Source: Cliona cf. orientalis (taxonomy: Eukaryota > Porifera > Demospongiae > Clionaida > Clionaidae). From it: a stretch of 64,000 nucleotides of DNA. Where the stretch lies: assembly GCA_963930775.1 (NCBI GenBank), contig OZ005689.1, forward strand, positions 18,003,775 to 18,067,774, read 5' to 3'. Both the position numbers and the translations under genes were made by a program. The notes beneath the pieces were generated by a model, which was not told the origin of the DNA, searched no databases, and was given only the letters and a program-made list of their open reading frames with translations. This document shows positions 9,879 through 21,365 of the stretch, in pieces (within the stretch, counting starts at the first letter, position 1; every line of letters begins with the position of its first letter).

Positions 9879-10591
9879 GACTCTTTGTCAAAGAAATCAC
9901 TTGTTTGACTCGCAAACAACGACCAAGACACAGCTCTCAGAGACAAATCTCGAAAGACGCTCTGGTTGCTATGGATAACCGTGACGTACGTATAGCTTTG
10001 CACACGGCCCTAAATTTCTGACCAATGAGGCGCGTCATAAAAGCAAAGCCGGCCGGACGGTCCGGACGGTACGTACGGGGGTCCGGGTACGGACGTACGT
10101 ACGTCTATCCGCCCACTCGGCGGCGCCGCGCGTCCATAGCAACTGGGCGTGTCCAAGACGCGTATCCATGACTTATCCGCGATCGCTATAGCGCTACATG
10201 GTTACCATGTTTTTGCACACGGCCCTACCGTTCTGACCAATCGGGTGCGTTATGACACAAAACGACACTTTCTGAAAATATTTTTCGTTGTATATAGTAT
10301 AACTAAATATTTGGAGAGGGTGATCATAGTACATGTCAATCATGCAATCCTTGACCTCAAATTAAAGTAGAACATCTGGAAGCTAACTGTGCATGGACAT
10401 TCTAGCCAGAGTGAACCATGGCATTGCCATACTTTCAGGCAAGTATCCTGTTGTCCCCAATTTTTTTCCTATTGCACTGTGGAATCTCTGCCCAGTACAA
10501 CACCCATCATTTTTTCAGGTAGGGTGCGTGCATAATAAGGTTAAAGCTGAAGTTGTTATAGCTGATCTGACTGTTGTGTTTTAATAATCCC
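9879..10591. promoter_or_regulatory. GC-rich, CpG-rich block, possible promoter of the leftward 2A/Helitron gene
   Basis: About 10040-10150 is very GC- and CpG-rich, with repeated CGTACG and CCGGACGG words. Two diverged direct copies of a segment with TTGCACACGGCCCTA, a CCAAT box (TTCTGACCAAT) and a GCGT word occur near 9994-10040 and 10213-10262. The location just upstream of the 5' exons suggests a promoter. A 24-bp stretch at 10395-10418 is repeated at 8327-8350. No coding region is seen. Confidence 0.35.
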
Positions 10592-10596
10592 CTATG

Positions 10597-13448
10597 CAGT
10601 GGCGTAGGAAGCATGGGTGCACCGGGTGCTGGCGCACCCATGAAATTTCCTGGGCTCATATAGTGTTAATATTACTAGCCAAAATTCACTTACTCCAGCT
10701 TTGACTCCAGCTGTGACACTTTCAAATGTACTCTCAATTAACGCACACTATCAGGTCAAAGGTCGCAAGTGATTCTGAACACGTGCATGCAGTATACAGT
10801 ATGTATGCATGTTATAGCTGTTTGGTTTTGACATGGCTATTTCTAAGCAAACTAGTTTGTTTTCGTTTGTATCTCGTGATATTGAGCCTTCAACGAGTCA
10901 CAGTGATGTTCAGGAGTCATCACAACAGACCACTTCTGAGGGTAAGCCGCAGTAGTATATCATGTAATTTTTAAGTATTCAGTATTTAGCTAGGCCCATG
11001 CACAGATGTTTGGCAACTCAGTAGCTAAATTTATAATTTGTAGATGCTGGCAGCTTAAGATTGGAGTCGGATGAGGAAGAATCAAGTACTTCTGGTAACC
11101 CCGGCTCGTCATGTGACTGCCAGTGCTGTGTTAACCCTGGAATTCCTTACCAGCCAGCTAATGTATCAGAGTCTAAAACTGTTCATTCTCATTTCTGTAA
11201 GGAAAGACAGCATGGACAATTAAAATCTTACTCAAGAAAAATACAGCCTAATTGGTACAAACGGTATCCGTGGATTTCTGTCTGCACGTCTAAGTATAAG
11301 ATTTTCTGTGCTAGTTGTTGCGGTGCTAAGCAGCAAGGGCTTCTCACATTTACCAGGCATAAAAATACGGCATTTGTTGATCAAGGCTTCGGTAGCTGGA
11401 ATAAGGCAATCGAACGATTCAATGATCACGAACGAAGTGAGATGCATCGAGAGGCTGTGGAAAAGTTGGCAGCTAAATCTAGTAGGACTAATGTTGTGAC
11501 ACAATTACGTATACAGTGTGAAGCAGATCAACGATTTCACAGGGATATGCTAATGAAGCTGTTATCGTCTATTAGATTCTTAGCACGCCAGGGTTTGTCA
11601 TTCAGAGGTCATACCGAAACATCCGAAACATTTGAGGGAAATTTATATCAGTTGCTTTTATTACGTGCAGAAGAAAACCACCAAATGAGGGTGTGGCTTA
11701 ACAAGAAAGAGTACATATCTCCTGATATTGTTAATGAGATAATAGTATTGATGGGCCAAACAGTGCTTAGGAGCATTATAGCACAGATCAAGACTAGTAT
11801 GTGGTTTGCTTTGATCGCCGACGAGGCTTCAGATATCTCACGTAATGAACATATGTGTATTTCTATTCGCTGGGTAAATGATCGGTATGAAATCAGTGAA
11901 GATCCACTTGGTCTGGTTCAGCTGCCAGACACGAAAGCTGTTACTCTCTTTAGTGTTGTAAAAGATGTGTTAACTAGATGCTCGTTACCAATTGTGCTAT
12001 GTCGAGGTCAAGCCTATGATGGAGCGAGCAATATGAGTGGTGCTGGAAATGGAGTACAGGCACTAGTGAAGCATGAGGCAGATCGAGCTTTGTATGTGCA
12101 CTGTTTTGCACATAGCTTAAATCTTTGTGTGCAAGAGGTTTCAAAAGGAATTGAGCTAATACGGAATATCATGGATTTTATACATGAACTAGTGCAGCTG
12201 ATAAAATTCTCACCCAAACGAACTACCATCTTTGATAGATTTAAGAAAGAAATCTCTCTGAGTAATGACCACTCACCAAATCCATCGTTGAGAACACTTT
12301 GCCCAACAAGATGGACAGTAAGGCATGGATGTATTGAAAGTATCTTGTTAAACTACAAGGTCTTACAAGATACTCTTGAGGAAGTTCAGAAAGGGAGAGA
12401 TGAATATGCTGCAAAAGCTCATGGGATGGTTTTACAGATGGAAATGTTTGACACTATTTTTGGATTAAAGCTAGCACATTTTATTTTCTCAGCAGCAGAA
12501 CAGTTCTCAGTTAATCTGCAGGCTAAAGATTGTACTGTCCAAGAAGCAATCCATGGAGCTGAGCTACTGGTTCGTCATTTGAAATCGAACAGAACAGAAT
12601 CTAAATTTGATTCATTTTATGATCAAATCATTGAACAATCTTCATCCCTAACAGAACAACCAAAGCTACCGAGATACAGAAAAATGCCTAGGAGGCTTGA
12701 TGAAGGAGAAAATCCCCATCGCTACCTTGAACCCAAAGACAGATACCGCCACATTTATTTTGAGGCAATTGAACTGGTGACTGGGGAGGTGGAAAGGAGG
12801 TTTGATCAACCGGATCTAAGAATTATCAAAGATTTGGAAATACTTTTACTAAATGCAGCCAATGGTGAGCTACATATAGGACAAGGATACCTATCAGAGG
12901 CTCTTTCTTCATACATCAAAGGTGATGTTGATCAAGCACGTCTTAAGATTCAGTTGCTAATGATTCCCGATATGATCAAGACTGCTTTTGACGGGAGCAT
13001 CAAGAAAGTAACAACACTAAGAACACTCACAGACGCCTTGAATAAGAGTGACATCTACAAAGGGATGCTCAGTGAAGTGGATAAACTGTTAAAAGTATAT
13101 TTTACATTTCCTGTGACAAGCGCAACTGCCGAAAGAGCCTTTTCATCCCTACGTCGCATCAAAACGTTTTTGAGGAGCACTATGACACAGTGTCGTCTGA
13201 ACAACCTTTTCATGTTATATGTTCATACTAATGTGACAGACATGCTGGATCTGACTCAAATTGCAAAGGAATTTGTTTCTGTAAATTCTCGAAGAATTAA
13301 TTATTTTGGAAAAATGTAACTTTTGTGCTGTAAATGACTCATTTATGATTTGATGACAATATCATATATAGTATAATAAATTAATAATATTATCATACTG
13401 GTCAGTACATGGTGCACCCGCTCCAAAAAACAACTTCCTACGCCACTG
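10597..13448 (+). mobile_element. Complete hAT-superfamily transposon, 2,852 bp, 5-bp target duplication
   Basis: Perfect 15-bp terminal inverted repeats (CAGTGGCGTAGGAAG) lie at 10597-10611 and, inverted, at 13434-13448. A second inverted word (GGGTGCACC) lies just inside each end. The direct repeat CTATG flanks the element at 10592-10596 and 13449-13453. A 5-bp duplication with CAGTGGCG-type ends fits hAT groups that make short target duplications rather than the usual 8 bp. Confidence 0.93.
10833..13319 (+). CDS. hAT transposase with TTF-type zinc finger (ZMYM1-like), two exons, about 794 aa
   Basis: Exon 1 is 10833-10941 (ATG at 10833) and exon 2 is 11044-13319. The 102-bp intron has a GTAAGC donor and a TTTGTAG acceptor, and splicing joins GAG-G to AT-GCT in phase 1 with no stop. 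Domains: an N-terminal QTSLFSFV motif; a TTF-type zinc finger at about 85-176; DUF4371-like and RNase H-like catalytic regions with Asp296 (ADEASD), Asp362 (YDGASNMSG) and Glu733 (ATAERAFSSL); and the C-terminal hAT dimerisation region. All three catalytic acids are present and the frame is uninterrupted, so the protein could be functional. It is related to the two decayed hATs at 24 and 52 kb but clearly a different family. Confidence 0.92.
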
Positions 13449-13453
13449 CTATG

Positions 13454-13841
13454 ATACCTTCATCATGCACTACGTGGGTGCCAAGTGGTGCTCCTCTCTC
13501 TCTCCTCCACCCCCCCCCCCCCCCCCCCATCCCTCTCCCTTAACTACTTAAGACATGTTATACTATAATATATTTCTGTCGTTTGAATGCATGCATGCAT
13601 TGTGACTGGGAGATAATTGCTTGTTGTCACAGTAGAGACGCTGGGTTGCTTGTTTATGTTGCATGCATGGACAGTTTGGCTCAGCTGGTGGGTATTTAAA
13701 GTGGATGCTTTGAGTAGTAGTCACTCTCTCGGCGACTCCTATTCGCAGTGCAGAGCAGTTTTTTTTGGCGACTTCATTTCACAGTGCATCAAGCAGCTTC
13801 GTTTTTATTTGCTAACTTCATCCTATTCTCTAATCCCGACA
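13454..13841. other. Poly-C tract and 5' region of a retroelement; no gene
   Basis: A long C homopolymer lies near 13510-13528, followed by AT-rich sequence and what is probably the 5' leader of the gag below. The open frame starting at 13617 has no recognisable content before the ATG at 13842. Confidence 0.5.
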
Positions 13842-14595
13842 ATGACTGCTCCAGCTAATCAAGCTTCTGGTTTCGGTGCTGCTGCTCCAGCTCTATCTGC
13901 TGGCCAGCTCTCCCAGGTCCTTACTTCAGTGAAGGATTGCCTGCATGACGAGATGCAGTCATTAAAGAGAGAGCTGTCTCAAGAGAGGGAAGCAGCAGAT
14001 GATAGGGTCGTGAAAAGGATGAGGATGGAGAAAGGTCCTACTTTTTAAGAAGAAATCTCATGAAAAGCAATTCCAATTCAATGCTACCATCATGGATAAG
14101 ATGGAGGAGGCAACTGCAGCATTGCAACAGACTCCACTCCACTGGCAGTGGAAAATGCCAAGACAAGCATAGAGGAAGGTATGACTTCTCTTAAAACTAG
14201 GCAGAAGCATATTAGAATTGCTGATAGGTCAGAGTATGGTTGGGCTGCAGTGGAGGAATATGTAGAGGATGAGTTGGCAGATGGGGAGGACGATGTGAAG
14301 AGAATCCAGACAGCAGATTTTAGGGCTGGGAAATAAGAATAAGAAAGGGTCTGGCTTTCAGTCTGGCAAGAAACCCCAGCATGCTAATGCCCAGGCTGGA
14401 AGAGAGCCTTCCACTGATGGGACCATGGCGCAGCTAATAGCTGCATTATTGCCTACAATTGATAAGATATCGGGATCCTCTAGTGGCATCCAAGCAGGCA
14501 GAAGCCTGCAGCAGCTTGGCCCTTGTTTTATGTGTGGAAAACATGGTCATTTACGTAAGTCTTGCCCCTTGTTGCTTGGCACAGCAAACAAATGA
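13842..14595 (+). pseudogene. DIRS/Ngaro-type retroelement gag-like protein with CCHC zinc knuckle (frameshifted)
   Basis: Starts at ATG 13842 (MTAPANQASGFG) and continues through at least two frame changes near 14045 and 14140, plus one near 14330. Recognisable pieces in order: a charged coiled-coil (LKRELSQEREAADDRV), KSHEKQFQFNATIMDKM, a conserved segment (TRQKHIRIADRSEYGW), an acidic ELADGEDD stretch and a zinc knuckle CFMCGKHGHLRKSCP (near 14526-14570). This order is familiar from the first ORF of DIRS-like elements of cnidarians and sponges. It packages element RNA in intact copies. An RT remnant follows downstream on the same strand. Confidence 0.75.
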
Positions 14596-14826
14596 ACATA
14601 CTGATATTTACTAATTATTATTAATTATTGTCTGTAATAGTAATTAATGTTTTCATTTGCTCATGTTTTTTTACCTGTACATGTGGTGTTGAACTATGGA
14701 GGCATGTTTCTCCTTGAATTGTAGATATTTCTGATGTATGGGATTCTGTTTTGTCTTGCTGTTGGGATGTATGTGGTGAGGATGGAAGTGAGGGGTCCTC
14801 AGGCAGCGGTTTAGTGGAGCATTACC

Positions 14827-15535
14827 TTGAAAATGATCAAGCGGATGATACTTGCCCCAAAGATCAGCCCTTGTCAGTGCAGGGAAGATTGCGGAGCGTT
14901 CCAGTTTTTGGGAACAGGATCTAGAGGCCTCTCAATTTGTACTGGACATAATCACCAGTGGTGTTATAAGCTGCCTTTCATTACATGTCCGCAGCCAATG
15001 ATTGCAAAGAATCATCACTCAGCAGTTAAGCATGCTAAGTTTGTTGAAGAATCCATTGGTGATTTAGTTCATTCACGTTGTGCACGGGAATCGATGTCCT
15101 GTCCAATAGTGTGCAGTCCACTACTTGTGGTTGAAAATGCAAAGGGGAAGCTTAGGCTGGTAATTGACCTCCGTTACGTCAACCAGTTTGTGATACAGTG
15201 CAACTTTATAAATATGAGGGCCTTGATCTCATTTCCTCCTAATTTAGGCAAAGTGATTTTGTTTTTTCCTTTGACCTCAAGTCTGGCTACCACCATGTGG
15301 ACATTCATGAGGATTCACAGCCTTACCTTGGTTTTTCCTGGGGTGAGGGTAATGGAAAATTTTTTTATCTTTTTCTGTGTGCTCCCTTTAGGCTTATCTA
15401 CCGCTCGCTATGTATTTACCAAATTCCTTAGGCCTTTAGTTAAACGTTGGAGATCAATGGGGCTACCATGGGGTGCCAAGTGTGTCAAAAATACTTACAA
15501 ATGCTGTATTTGTATATCTCCCTCTGATATATAAA
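14827..15535 (+). pseudogene. Reverse transcriptase remnant of the DIRS/Ngaro-type element
   Basis: Pieces of an RT lie in two or three frames: LRLVIDLRYVNQF (near 15150-15190), FDLKSGYHHVDI followed by SQPYLGFSW in another frame (15262-15345), and LPLGLSTARYVFTKFLRP (15380-15440). These are the fingers and palm motifs of DIRS-type RTs. The catalytic YxDD region, RNase H and recombinase are missing: the sequence breaks off near 15480 and runs into the TATATAAAT-rich array. Nonfunctional 5' fragment. Confidence 0.75.
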
Positions 15536-16400
15536 TGTGGCACTGATTTAGCTAAATATCTGCTTCATTTATATATATGGGCTTGATATAATATATCTGA
15601 CTTAGATTTATAAAAAAATATGGGCCTGATTTATATATCTGCCATATATATAAACATGACTCTGATTTATATACATGGGTCATATTTATAAATATGGGTA
15701 AGATATATAAATCTGGCAGTTTGCAAAAGGGTGGAGTCAGGGTGGGCGTGGTACAAGTAGTTCTGCATGGGAATGCAACAGCTATAATACCATAGTACTG
15801 TGTGTATGCACGTATGTATGTATGTATGTATGTATGTATGTCGTTGAGGTGGGTGTGGCAGATTAATTAGGCTGCACCCACCATGCAAAATTCTTCATAG
15901 GCTTGTAAATCTGTCCCATGTTTATATATCTGCACAGTGGCGGATTTAGGGGGTTTCAGAGGTTTCGACCGAACCCCCCTTTGGGCTGCACCTAGTTGTA
16001 AGAAGTACTGATGATAGGCTAACTGGAACCCCCCTCTCTGGCTACAGAACTAAGTCTGTTGTGGCTCACCTTAGCATGCTTCAGCAGAAAATTCGTTCAA
16101 AAATCGATCAGTTGGGCTGGTACCAGTGATAGTTGCTCTCAAATGATCAAAATGGGCGTGGTTTTAGCCGAAAGTGGGTGTGGCTTCTAACATTTTGCGC
16201 GCACTTCGCACGCAAGCCTAAAACAGAACCCCCTTCAGGAAATTCTAGATCCACCACTGCTGCATCAGATAGCTATATAAATCAGGCCTATATATGTAAA
16301 TCCGTTTCAGGTATATAATCTGCCCCATATTTATATATGTGGCTGTGATATATAAATCGGATCAACATTTATAAATGTGACGTAGATACATGTTACAATC
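15536..16400. repeat. Degenerate TATATAAAT-rich tandem array, interrupted by a MITE
   Basis: Diverged units of about 25-35 bp built on a core like GATTTATATATCTG or ATATAAATCTG lie at about 15536-15715 and resume at 16260-16390. A (GTAT)n microsatellite lies at about 15811-15841. The hAT MITE at 15935-16259 splits the array. Confidence 0.6.
15935..16259. mobile_element. Non-autonomous hAT element (MITE), 325 bp
   Basis: Ends CAGTGGCGGATTTAG (15935) and CTAGATCCACCACTG (to 16259) are inverted repeats matching 13 of 15. The 5-bp direct repeat CTGCA flanks both sides. The size and the absence of coding capacity fit a MITE mobilised by a 5-bp-TSD hAT transposase such as the kind encoded at 10.8 kb. 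Confidence 0.88.
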
Positions 16401-16716
16401 TTTTTGGTAAAGACTGATTATTATTCTGATCAAAACAGCATGGCATGTACCGTATATATTAACAAAAATCAGAGATACGAATAATTAGAACATAACGCAT
16501 AATTAGAGTCAGTACAATATTACATAAATGAGGTAAGATAATACTAGTCTATAGTCTGTAAGGTAAGGTTCATGGTGTTCTCTTTAAGCCACAATTATTT
16601 ACACACCAAGTGGGTGAAAAAAAAACATCTCACATAGTTGTATATATCTTTTTATCCTATCTACATAGGCTATACACACTGTACATTATGAGGGTCATTT
16701 AGTTACGTCAGCAGCC
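16401..16716. other. No gene seen
   Basis: AT-rich sequence without recognisable features. Confidence 0.5.
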
Positions 16717-17405
16717 TTACACACCATCTATTATCTCTCCTGCAAGGAGAACTGTGACTCCTTCGTTGATCTTGAGCACAGACACTACCAGGTCCCTAAG
16801 GATGTCATGGGCATGTGCACTTCGGACAAACCCTTTAAAGAACTTAAAATCCTCTGTCACCAGGAGACATGGTCGGCATACTGCGAGGCTCTCTTCATCC
16901 TGTTGGCAATCAAACACGCCTCCATATACAATCGTATATCGGCATGGTAGTGGGCCTTCAAGTTGGTTGCGGACGCCATAGTGTCTGCAGCAGTTAGAGC
17001 GGATGTGAAAAAAGCGATGTGATTGCCCTCTCTCGGAATCAATGGTTCGACTTCTCTCAGCTTTTCTGGCAGTTGCTTCAGTACAATGTAAAAGTCTGTA
17101 TCTGAGACGATATACTCTACCCTCGAGAGGTTGGACATATTTAAGTCACCCGGGTCGCACCAGTAGTTGAACTGCATGAAGGTAACAAGTACATTCAGTA
17201 TCTCAAAATGCTTAGATTATAGAAATTTATATAGCTACCCACTTCGTTTTTTGCAGCTCTTCCTGTACGGTTGGGCTCAGGTAGATAGGAGGGGAGCCAT
17301 TCTCACGACGCTTCACCGCCCATGCGAAGGCTTTCGTTGACTTCTCGAGCTCCGGATGGTGACAGGGAGTCTTGCTTAGGCCCTCATCTCCGAGGCGCCA
17401 CGCTG
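16717..17405 (-). pseudogene. Remnant of an unrecognised gene with GC-rich third positions, at least two exons
   Basis: On the minus strand an exon-like segment (17405 to about 17240) encodes a hydrophilic peptide containing EKSTKAFAWAVKRREN and ends near a possible donor. A second exon starts after a clear acceptor (CTTCATGCAG, near 17177), opening FNYWCDPGDLN. It stays open to a TGA near 16860, while the overlapping frame from 16917 to 16717 carries on in similar style (AVCRPCLLVTEDFKFF) to its own stop. The two halves look like one coding region broken by a frameshift near 16900. Codons favour C or G in third position, unlike the AT-rich neighbours. I do not recognise the family. Confidence 0.4.
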
Positions 17406-19446
17406 CATATATGTGAAATAATAATAATCAGTTCTCTTGCATTGCAACCTTACCCTTACCTGTGTTACATGGTGGTCGACTTGAGACGAGGGATGTGGTT
17501 ATGTGCTGTGCATGGCGGTTATGATGATAATTCGTGTTTGGATCACGCTACAGATCAACTAAGAATGATAACCAAATGGCTCCAACGTAATATGACATTC
17601 CATCACAACACTAGCAGTTCATGAAGATGAGATTAGGTACATGTTCATAAATACTTTGGATTTTGACATTAAGGTGCACAAGAACTTCGAGGGTGTTTGC
17701 ATTTAATGTGTATTGGAATAATCTAATTGTAGTGCACATGGTCCATATTGAGGATCCTGCAAACACGAAAGAAAGAGTAGTAGCGTGGCTTGCCTTTGTT
17801 GAGATCTGTTGCATGGTATGCTCCTTTTTAGTGTATATTTATTTTTTTGTTGTAATCTTGATGGAGGTGTCAAAATAGTGAGCTGAATTTAGGTGAGCTT
17901 TGTGGGGGAGTTGTACCTTACCAGTAACACTATCATGGCCATTCTGTGTGTCTATTAGTCCATTTGTAGATGTTTTATTGCATGCACATGCCAAATGACC
18001 ATCAGAAAGTACTGTATGGCTAAATCTATCCTCTGAACATAGATCAGATCACAAAATGTGGTTCTTTAGGTAAATCATGCTGTACATACCCCAGTTGCTG
18101 TATCTACATGTAAATACCATCATGACATTGTGTTATTAATGTGTATACAGGTTTATACATTATCTACCTCTCTACCAATGGTTCAACCACTAGTGATACT
18201 GGGCCTGCCAGCTCCAGCTGACATGAAAAATCAAGGTGTTCGCTATCCAGAAATTGTACCTACCGTTCAGCAGCATAACCAGAATCACGGGACAAGGTCT
18301 CTGTCTCTGCTTCTCAGGCTACATTAATCACAGGTATAGTAAAGATACATTAAATCAAGTTTGTGATAATCATAGCATTATTGTAGATATCAACCCCCTC
18401 CAACAATCGTCAGCTGCCTTAAGGTGTACGATAATTCATCAGTGTCAGAAGTTCACAAACAATACACCAGCACTGCTCATGCATGTAAGGGACCAACACA
18501 AGGAAACTGTTGTGGTAGGTACAGTGATGATCCAGTAGTGAATGCCTAATCATTATTCAGTGCAAAAGTAGTACATCAAGCTACTTGGGACTATTTTTAG
18601 TGAATGATAGCTACATATTATTTTAACTGTACAGTAGGTTTTTTGCTTTTTGACCCAATGTATTATCAGTATAAAATGATATTTATATTATTGTGTTAAC
18701 TTATAACCAACATAACATCTAAAACAGAGGTTACTGAGTCTTAATGATTTATATTGTTTGTAATAGAAGTCAACTTCTCTTAGTTAAGTCATGGGGAGGG
18801 GAATATATTATAATCTGTGGTCAAGTTTCAAGTTGAATCGAACTCGGATGCTTGAATTGCAGACTCAGACTTCTGTGTGATCTGTTTCTGTATTTTTCAG
18901 CCAAGTACTGGCATATGAAAAGGTCCTTGCTTCACCCATTGGCAGATGATCATCTCACAGTCTTCCAATAGCCATAGTTTCCTTGTCATCTTCACTGCTA
19001 TCAAGATATCTAACAAGCGTACACCGTGCTTCAGGCTTACCTTAACGCTCTCTGCCCATCAATTATCCTGGACTTCCGTCTTACGTGGACTACCCGTGTG
19101 AAACGGTGCTAACGAGCCCCGTTTCCAATCCCGGGGAGGGGAATATATAATCTATGCTCAAACATTGATATCCCACTGGGAGAATTTCCACGTGAAATGT
19201 AACCGAGAGTGCACTTGATCGCCGCAGGCCCGAGGGCTCTACGTGCCGGGATGAACACACGGCGAGTTTATTCAGCCATGATCTGACAGAGGTGAAAGTC
19301 AAAGACTACCGATTCGTGCACGTGAACAGCATAGCGGTGCCTTTGATGTTATACGGCATACGCACAAACGCAAATTTATGTGATGCAAACTCGGCGGCTC
19401 TTATGCGGTGGGTGGGGACGTTACAGGGTGGGGTTTGGGCACAAGA
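17406..19446. other. No recognisable gene
   Basis: Contains only short open frames (for example 17322-17624 and 18236-18538) without homology I can recognise, and no terminal repeats or arrays. A long C tract follows at about 19480-19503. Confidence 0.5.
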
Positions 19447-19504
19447 CTAATTTTCTATCTCCCACCCCCTCCCCCCGCCCACCCCCCCCCCCCCCCCCCC
19501 CCCA

Positions 19505-19935
19505 CAAAATGTCCTGGGGATTTTGGCGTGTATCACCTCCCATACGAATGATGGTTCACTTTGAATGAAGGATAGTATTCTTGCCAGATCAATATTCTTC
19601 ATTAGGAAATGTTTTTTTTGCAATAGTATTTGACCAGCATTAATTAGTCGATCATTCAGCCACCCGCGTTCTTGTTGCAATCTGTCTAGATCACGTGTTA
19701 GCTTCTCGTAGCCAATGGTAGTTGCACACTCTGAAGTGGAAAAATCATTTTCAATGTCTGTAGTCAGATCATAGCTTCTATCTCGGACAGATTTAGGCTG
19801 CTCCTGCTGTCTCTTCGCTTTTGCTCTATATGCTGGTGTACCAATGGAATAAAGCCTCTTCAATGGAGGAACATTTTCATCCTTCATTTCTACATCATCT
19901 CTATGGTTCCTTTCCCTGCGCTTTTTCTCTTGATG
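19505..19935 (-). pseudogene. N-terminal exon of an Ulp1-like (C48 peptidase-like) transposon protein
   Basis: An exon begins after the acceptor GTATCTACAG (near 19936) and encodes a basic region, a possible coiled coil (YEKLTRDLDRLQQER) and then GWLNDRLINAGQILLQ. The last piece matches the start of the Ulp1-like protease fold as also seen at 35.2 kb (EWLNDAIIYASMEIL). The catalytic His, Asp and Cys regions are absent: the frame soon meets a poly-G/poly-C tract near 19,480-19,503. It is best read as a truncated relative of the gene at 31.6-35.9 kb. Confidence 0.5.
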
Positions 19936-20219
19936 CTGTAGATACCACAACACACACACACACGCATGCACAAGGTAGGAATGGTTGATAAGGTTATCAA
20001 CATGTGTATGCATGCCCACACACACGTCGTCCTTGTCTGCAAGTAGCCACAAGAGAGTCCCAAATGGCTGTAGCTTATGTTAGCCATCAGTGATGAACAT
20101 TTAAGTCTAAAGTAGACTATACTGTCACAAGCTTGGGAAGGGTGAAAAAGGTCATTCATTACACACACACACACTCACACACACGCACACGGGAGCGCAG
20201 GCGTGATCAGCACTGACAC

Positions 20220-20760
20220 AGTTGCCCCCGCCCCCTAGAGTCTTCATTGTTGCGATCCAATAGCCTGGTAGCTCGTAGCCCCCATCTCAATTGAGCCTGT
20301 TGTTTGCCAGGGTCGTCTCGATGTGCAAGGCTTCCTTTACCTTAAGCTGGACTGGTCTGGCGGCCCTAGTCAGCACTCTGGTTGCGTCCCAATCCACTTG
20401 GTGTTGCTGGTCCCACTGATGCTCGGCTATGGCAGACTTCTACGTGTCCCCCTTGTTGCATGCATCCCGGTGCTCTTTGTCTCGCGTCTCTAGGCACCTC
20501 TGTGTTTCTCCAATGTTCACCTTACCACACTGGCAGGGGGATCTGGTAGACCACACCTGCCAGTTTCTCCTTGGGGAGGGGGTCCTTCACTTTGGTGAGT
20601 AGTGAGCGAAGAGTTGGGCCCGATTTGAAGACAACCCGTAGGTCGAACTTCTCACAGACCTTCCTGATCCGCTCACTCATACCGCTTACGTATGGGATGA
20701 CTGCCAGTGGTGGTTTCTGCACCCGAGCGCAGTGCCTATAAGAGCACCAGCTTTTCACAC
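20220..20760 (-). pseudogene. Penelope-like retroelement fragment: RT tail and GIY-YIG endonuclease
   Basis: The minus strand encodes the linker YVSGMSERIRKVCEKFDL and DPLPKEKLAGVVYQIP. After a frameshift near 20530 it continues with the GIY-YIG core (CGKVNIGETQRCLETR, KEHRDACNKG, KSAIAEHQW) and the C-terminal RLN-DGG-ELPGYW segment. GIY-YIG nicking enzymes fused to RT define Penelope-like elements. Stop codons and a frameshift make it inactive, and the RT palm is missing because the copy is 5'-truncated near 20760, where it abuts the ribozyme-bearing segment. Confidence 0.85.
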
Positions 20761-20771
20761 CTCACTTCACT

Positions 20772-20816
20772 TTTGCCCTGAGGATGACTAAAGTATCTAG
20801 TCGAAACGTCGGCAAG
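20772..20816 (+). ncRNA. Hammerhead ribozyme (type I-like, of Penelope elements)
   Basis: Stem I TTTGCC (20772-20777) pairs with GGCAAG (20811-20816). The core CTGAGGA (20778-20784) fits CUGANGA. Stem II GACTA/TAGTC encloses a 7-nt loop (20786-20802). GAAA (20803-20806) leads to the minimal stem III and the GUC cleavage triplet, with cleavage predicted after C20810. Every invariant core nucleotide is present. Hammerheads of this short-stem-III type are known from the pseudo-LTRs of Penelope-like elements. It is antisense to the adjacent GIY-YIG fragment, as expected if an inverted pseudo-LTR copy is joined to the truncated 5' end. Confidence 0.85.
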
Positions 20817-21365
20817 TTTTACCGAACAGATTAGTTGTCCACAACAAATCTTCGTTTTATTTATCATAACCTTACATCAATATCACCATTCTCATCAGCC
20901 GAAAATCATTCCAAAAATGCTCCAGTTCACCATAGTCTAAGTAGCGATTTATCACATAGATGATTCTCCAAGAGGAAGATTTTAAAAACATATAGTTACT
21001 AGGTCTGTAGCTACCTAGATATTATCTCAACATTATTGAGGTCTGGGTTCCAGTGATGTCGGCTGCTAACTCCTCCGAATAAATGGGGACAGACAGAGGG
21101 TCCATCACCGACAGACTCGTCTTGAGCTCGAGCTTCCATGTTGCAGCATTTCGTGGAGGTCATGCTCCGCCCAACTTGGCACTGGACTCACCACGCGCTG
21201 GTGATCTGGTATCCAAAGCCGGATGCAATTTCACCGGGACTTCGCACCCAAAACAAAGAAATCACAGTGGTGAAATGCTACCCCTTTGGGGTACTCTACA
21301 TCACCAGTGATTTGCCACCGGGGGGTACGAAATCTACGGGGTACCTAATCACCTTGACACCGGTT
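20817..21365. other. No recognisable gene
   Basis: Sequence downstream of the ribozyme. 21060-21330 is less AT-rich with short open frames on both strands but nothing recognisable. Confidence 0.45.

Noticed and set aside
13617..13841. N-terminal extension of the gag-like protein
   Set aside because: The frame has no ATG at its start and reads like untranslated leader; the ATG at 13842 begins the conserved sequence.
17322..18538. Several 60-100-residue open frames
   Set aside because: No codon bias, domains or splice context; lengths are expected by chance.
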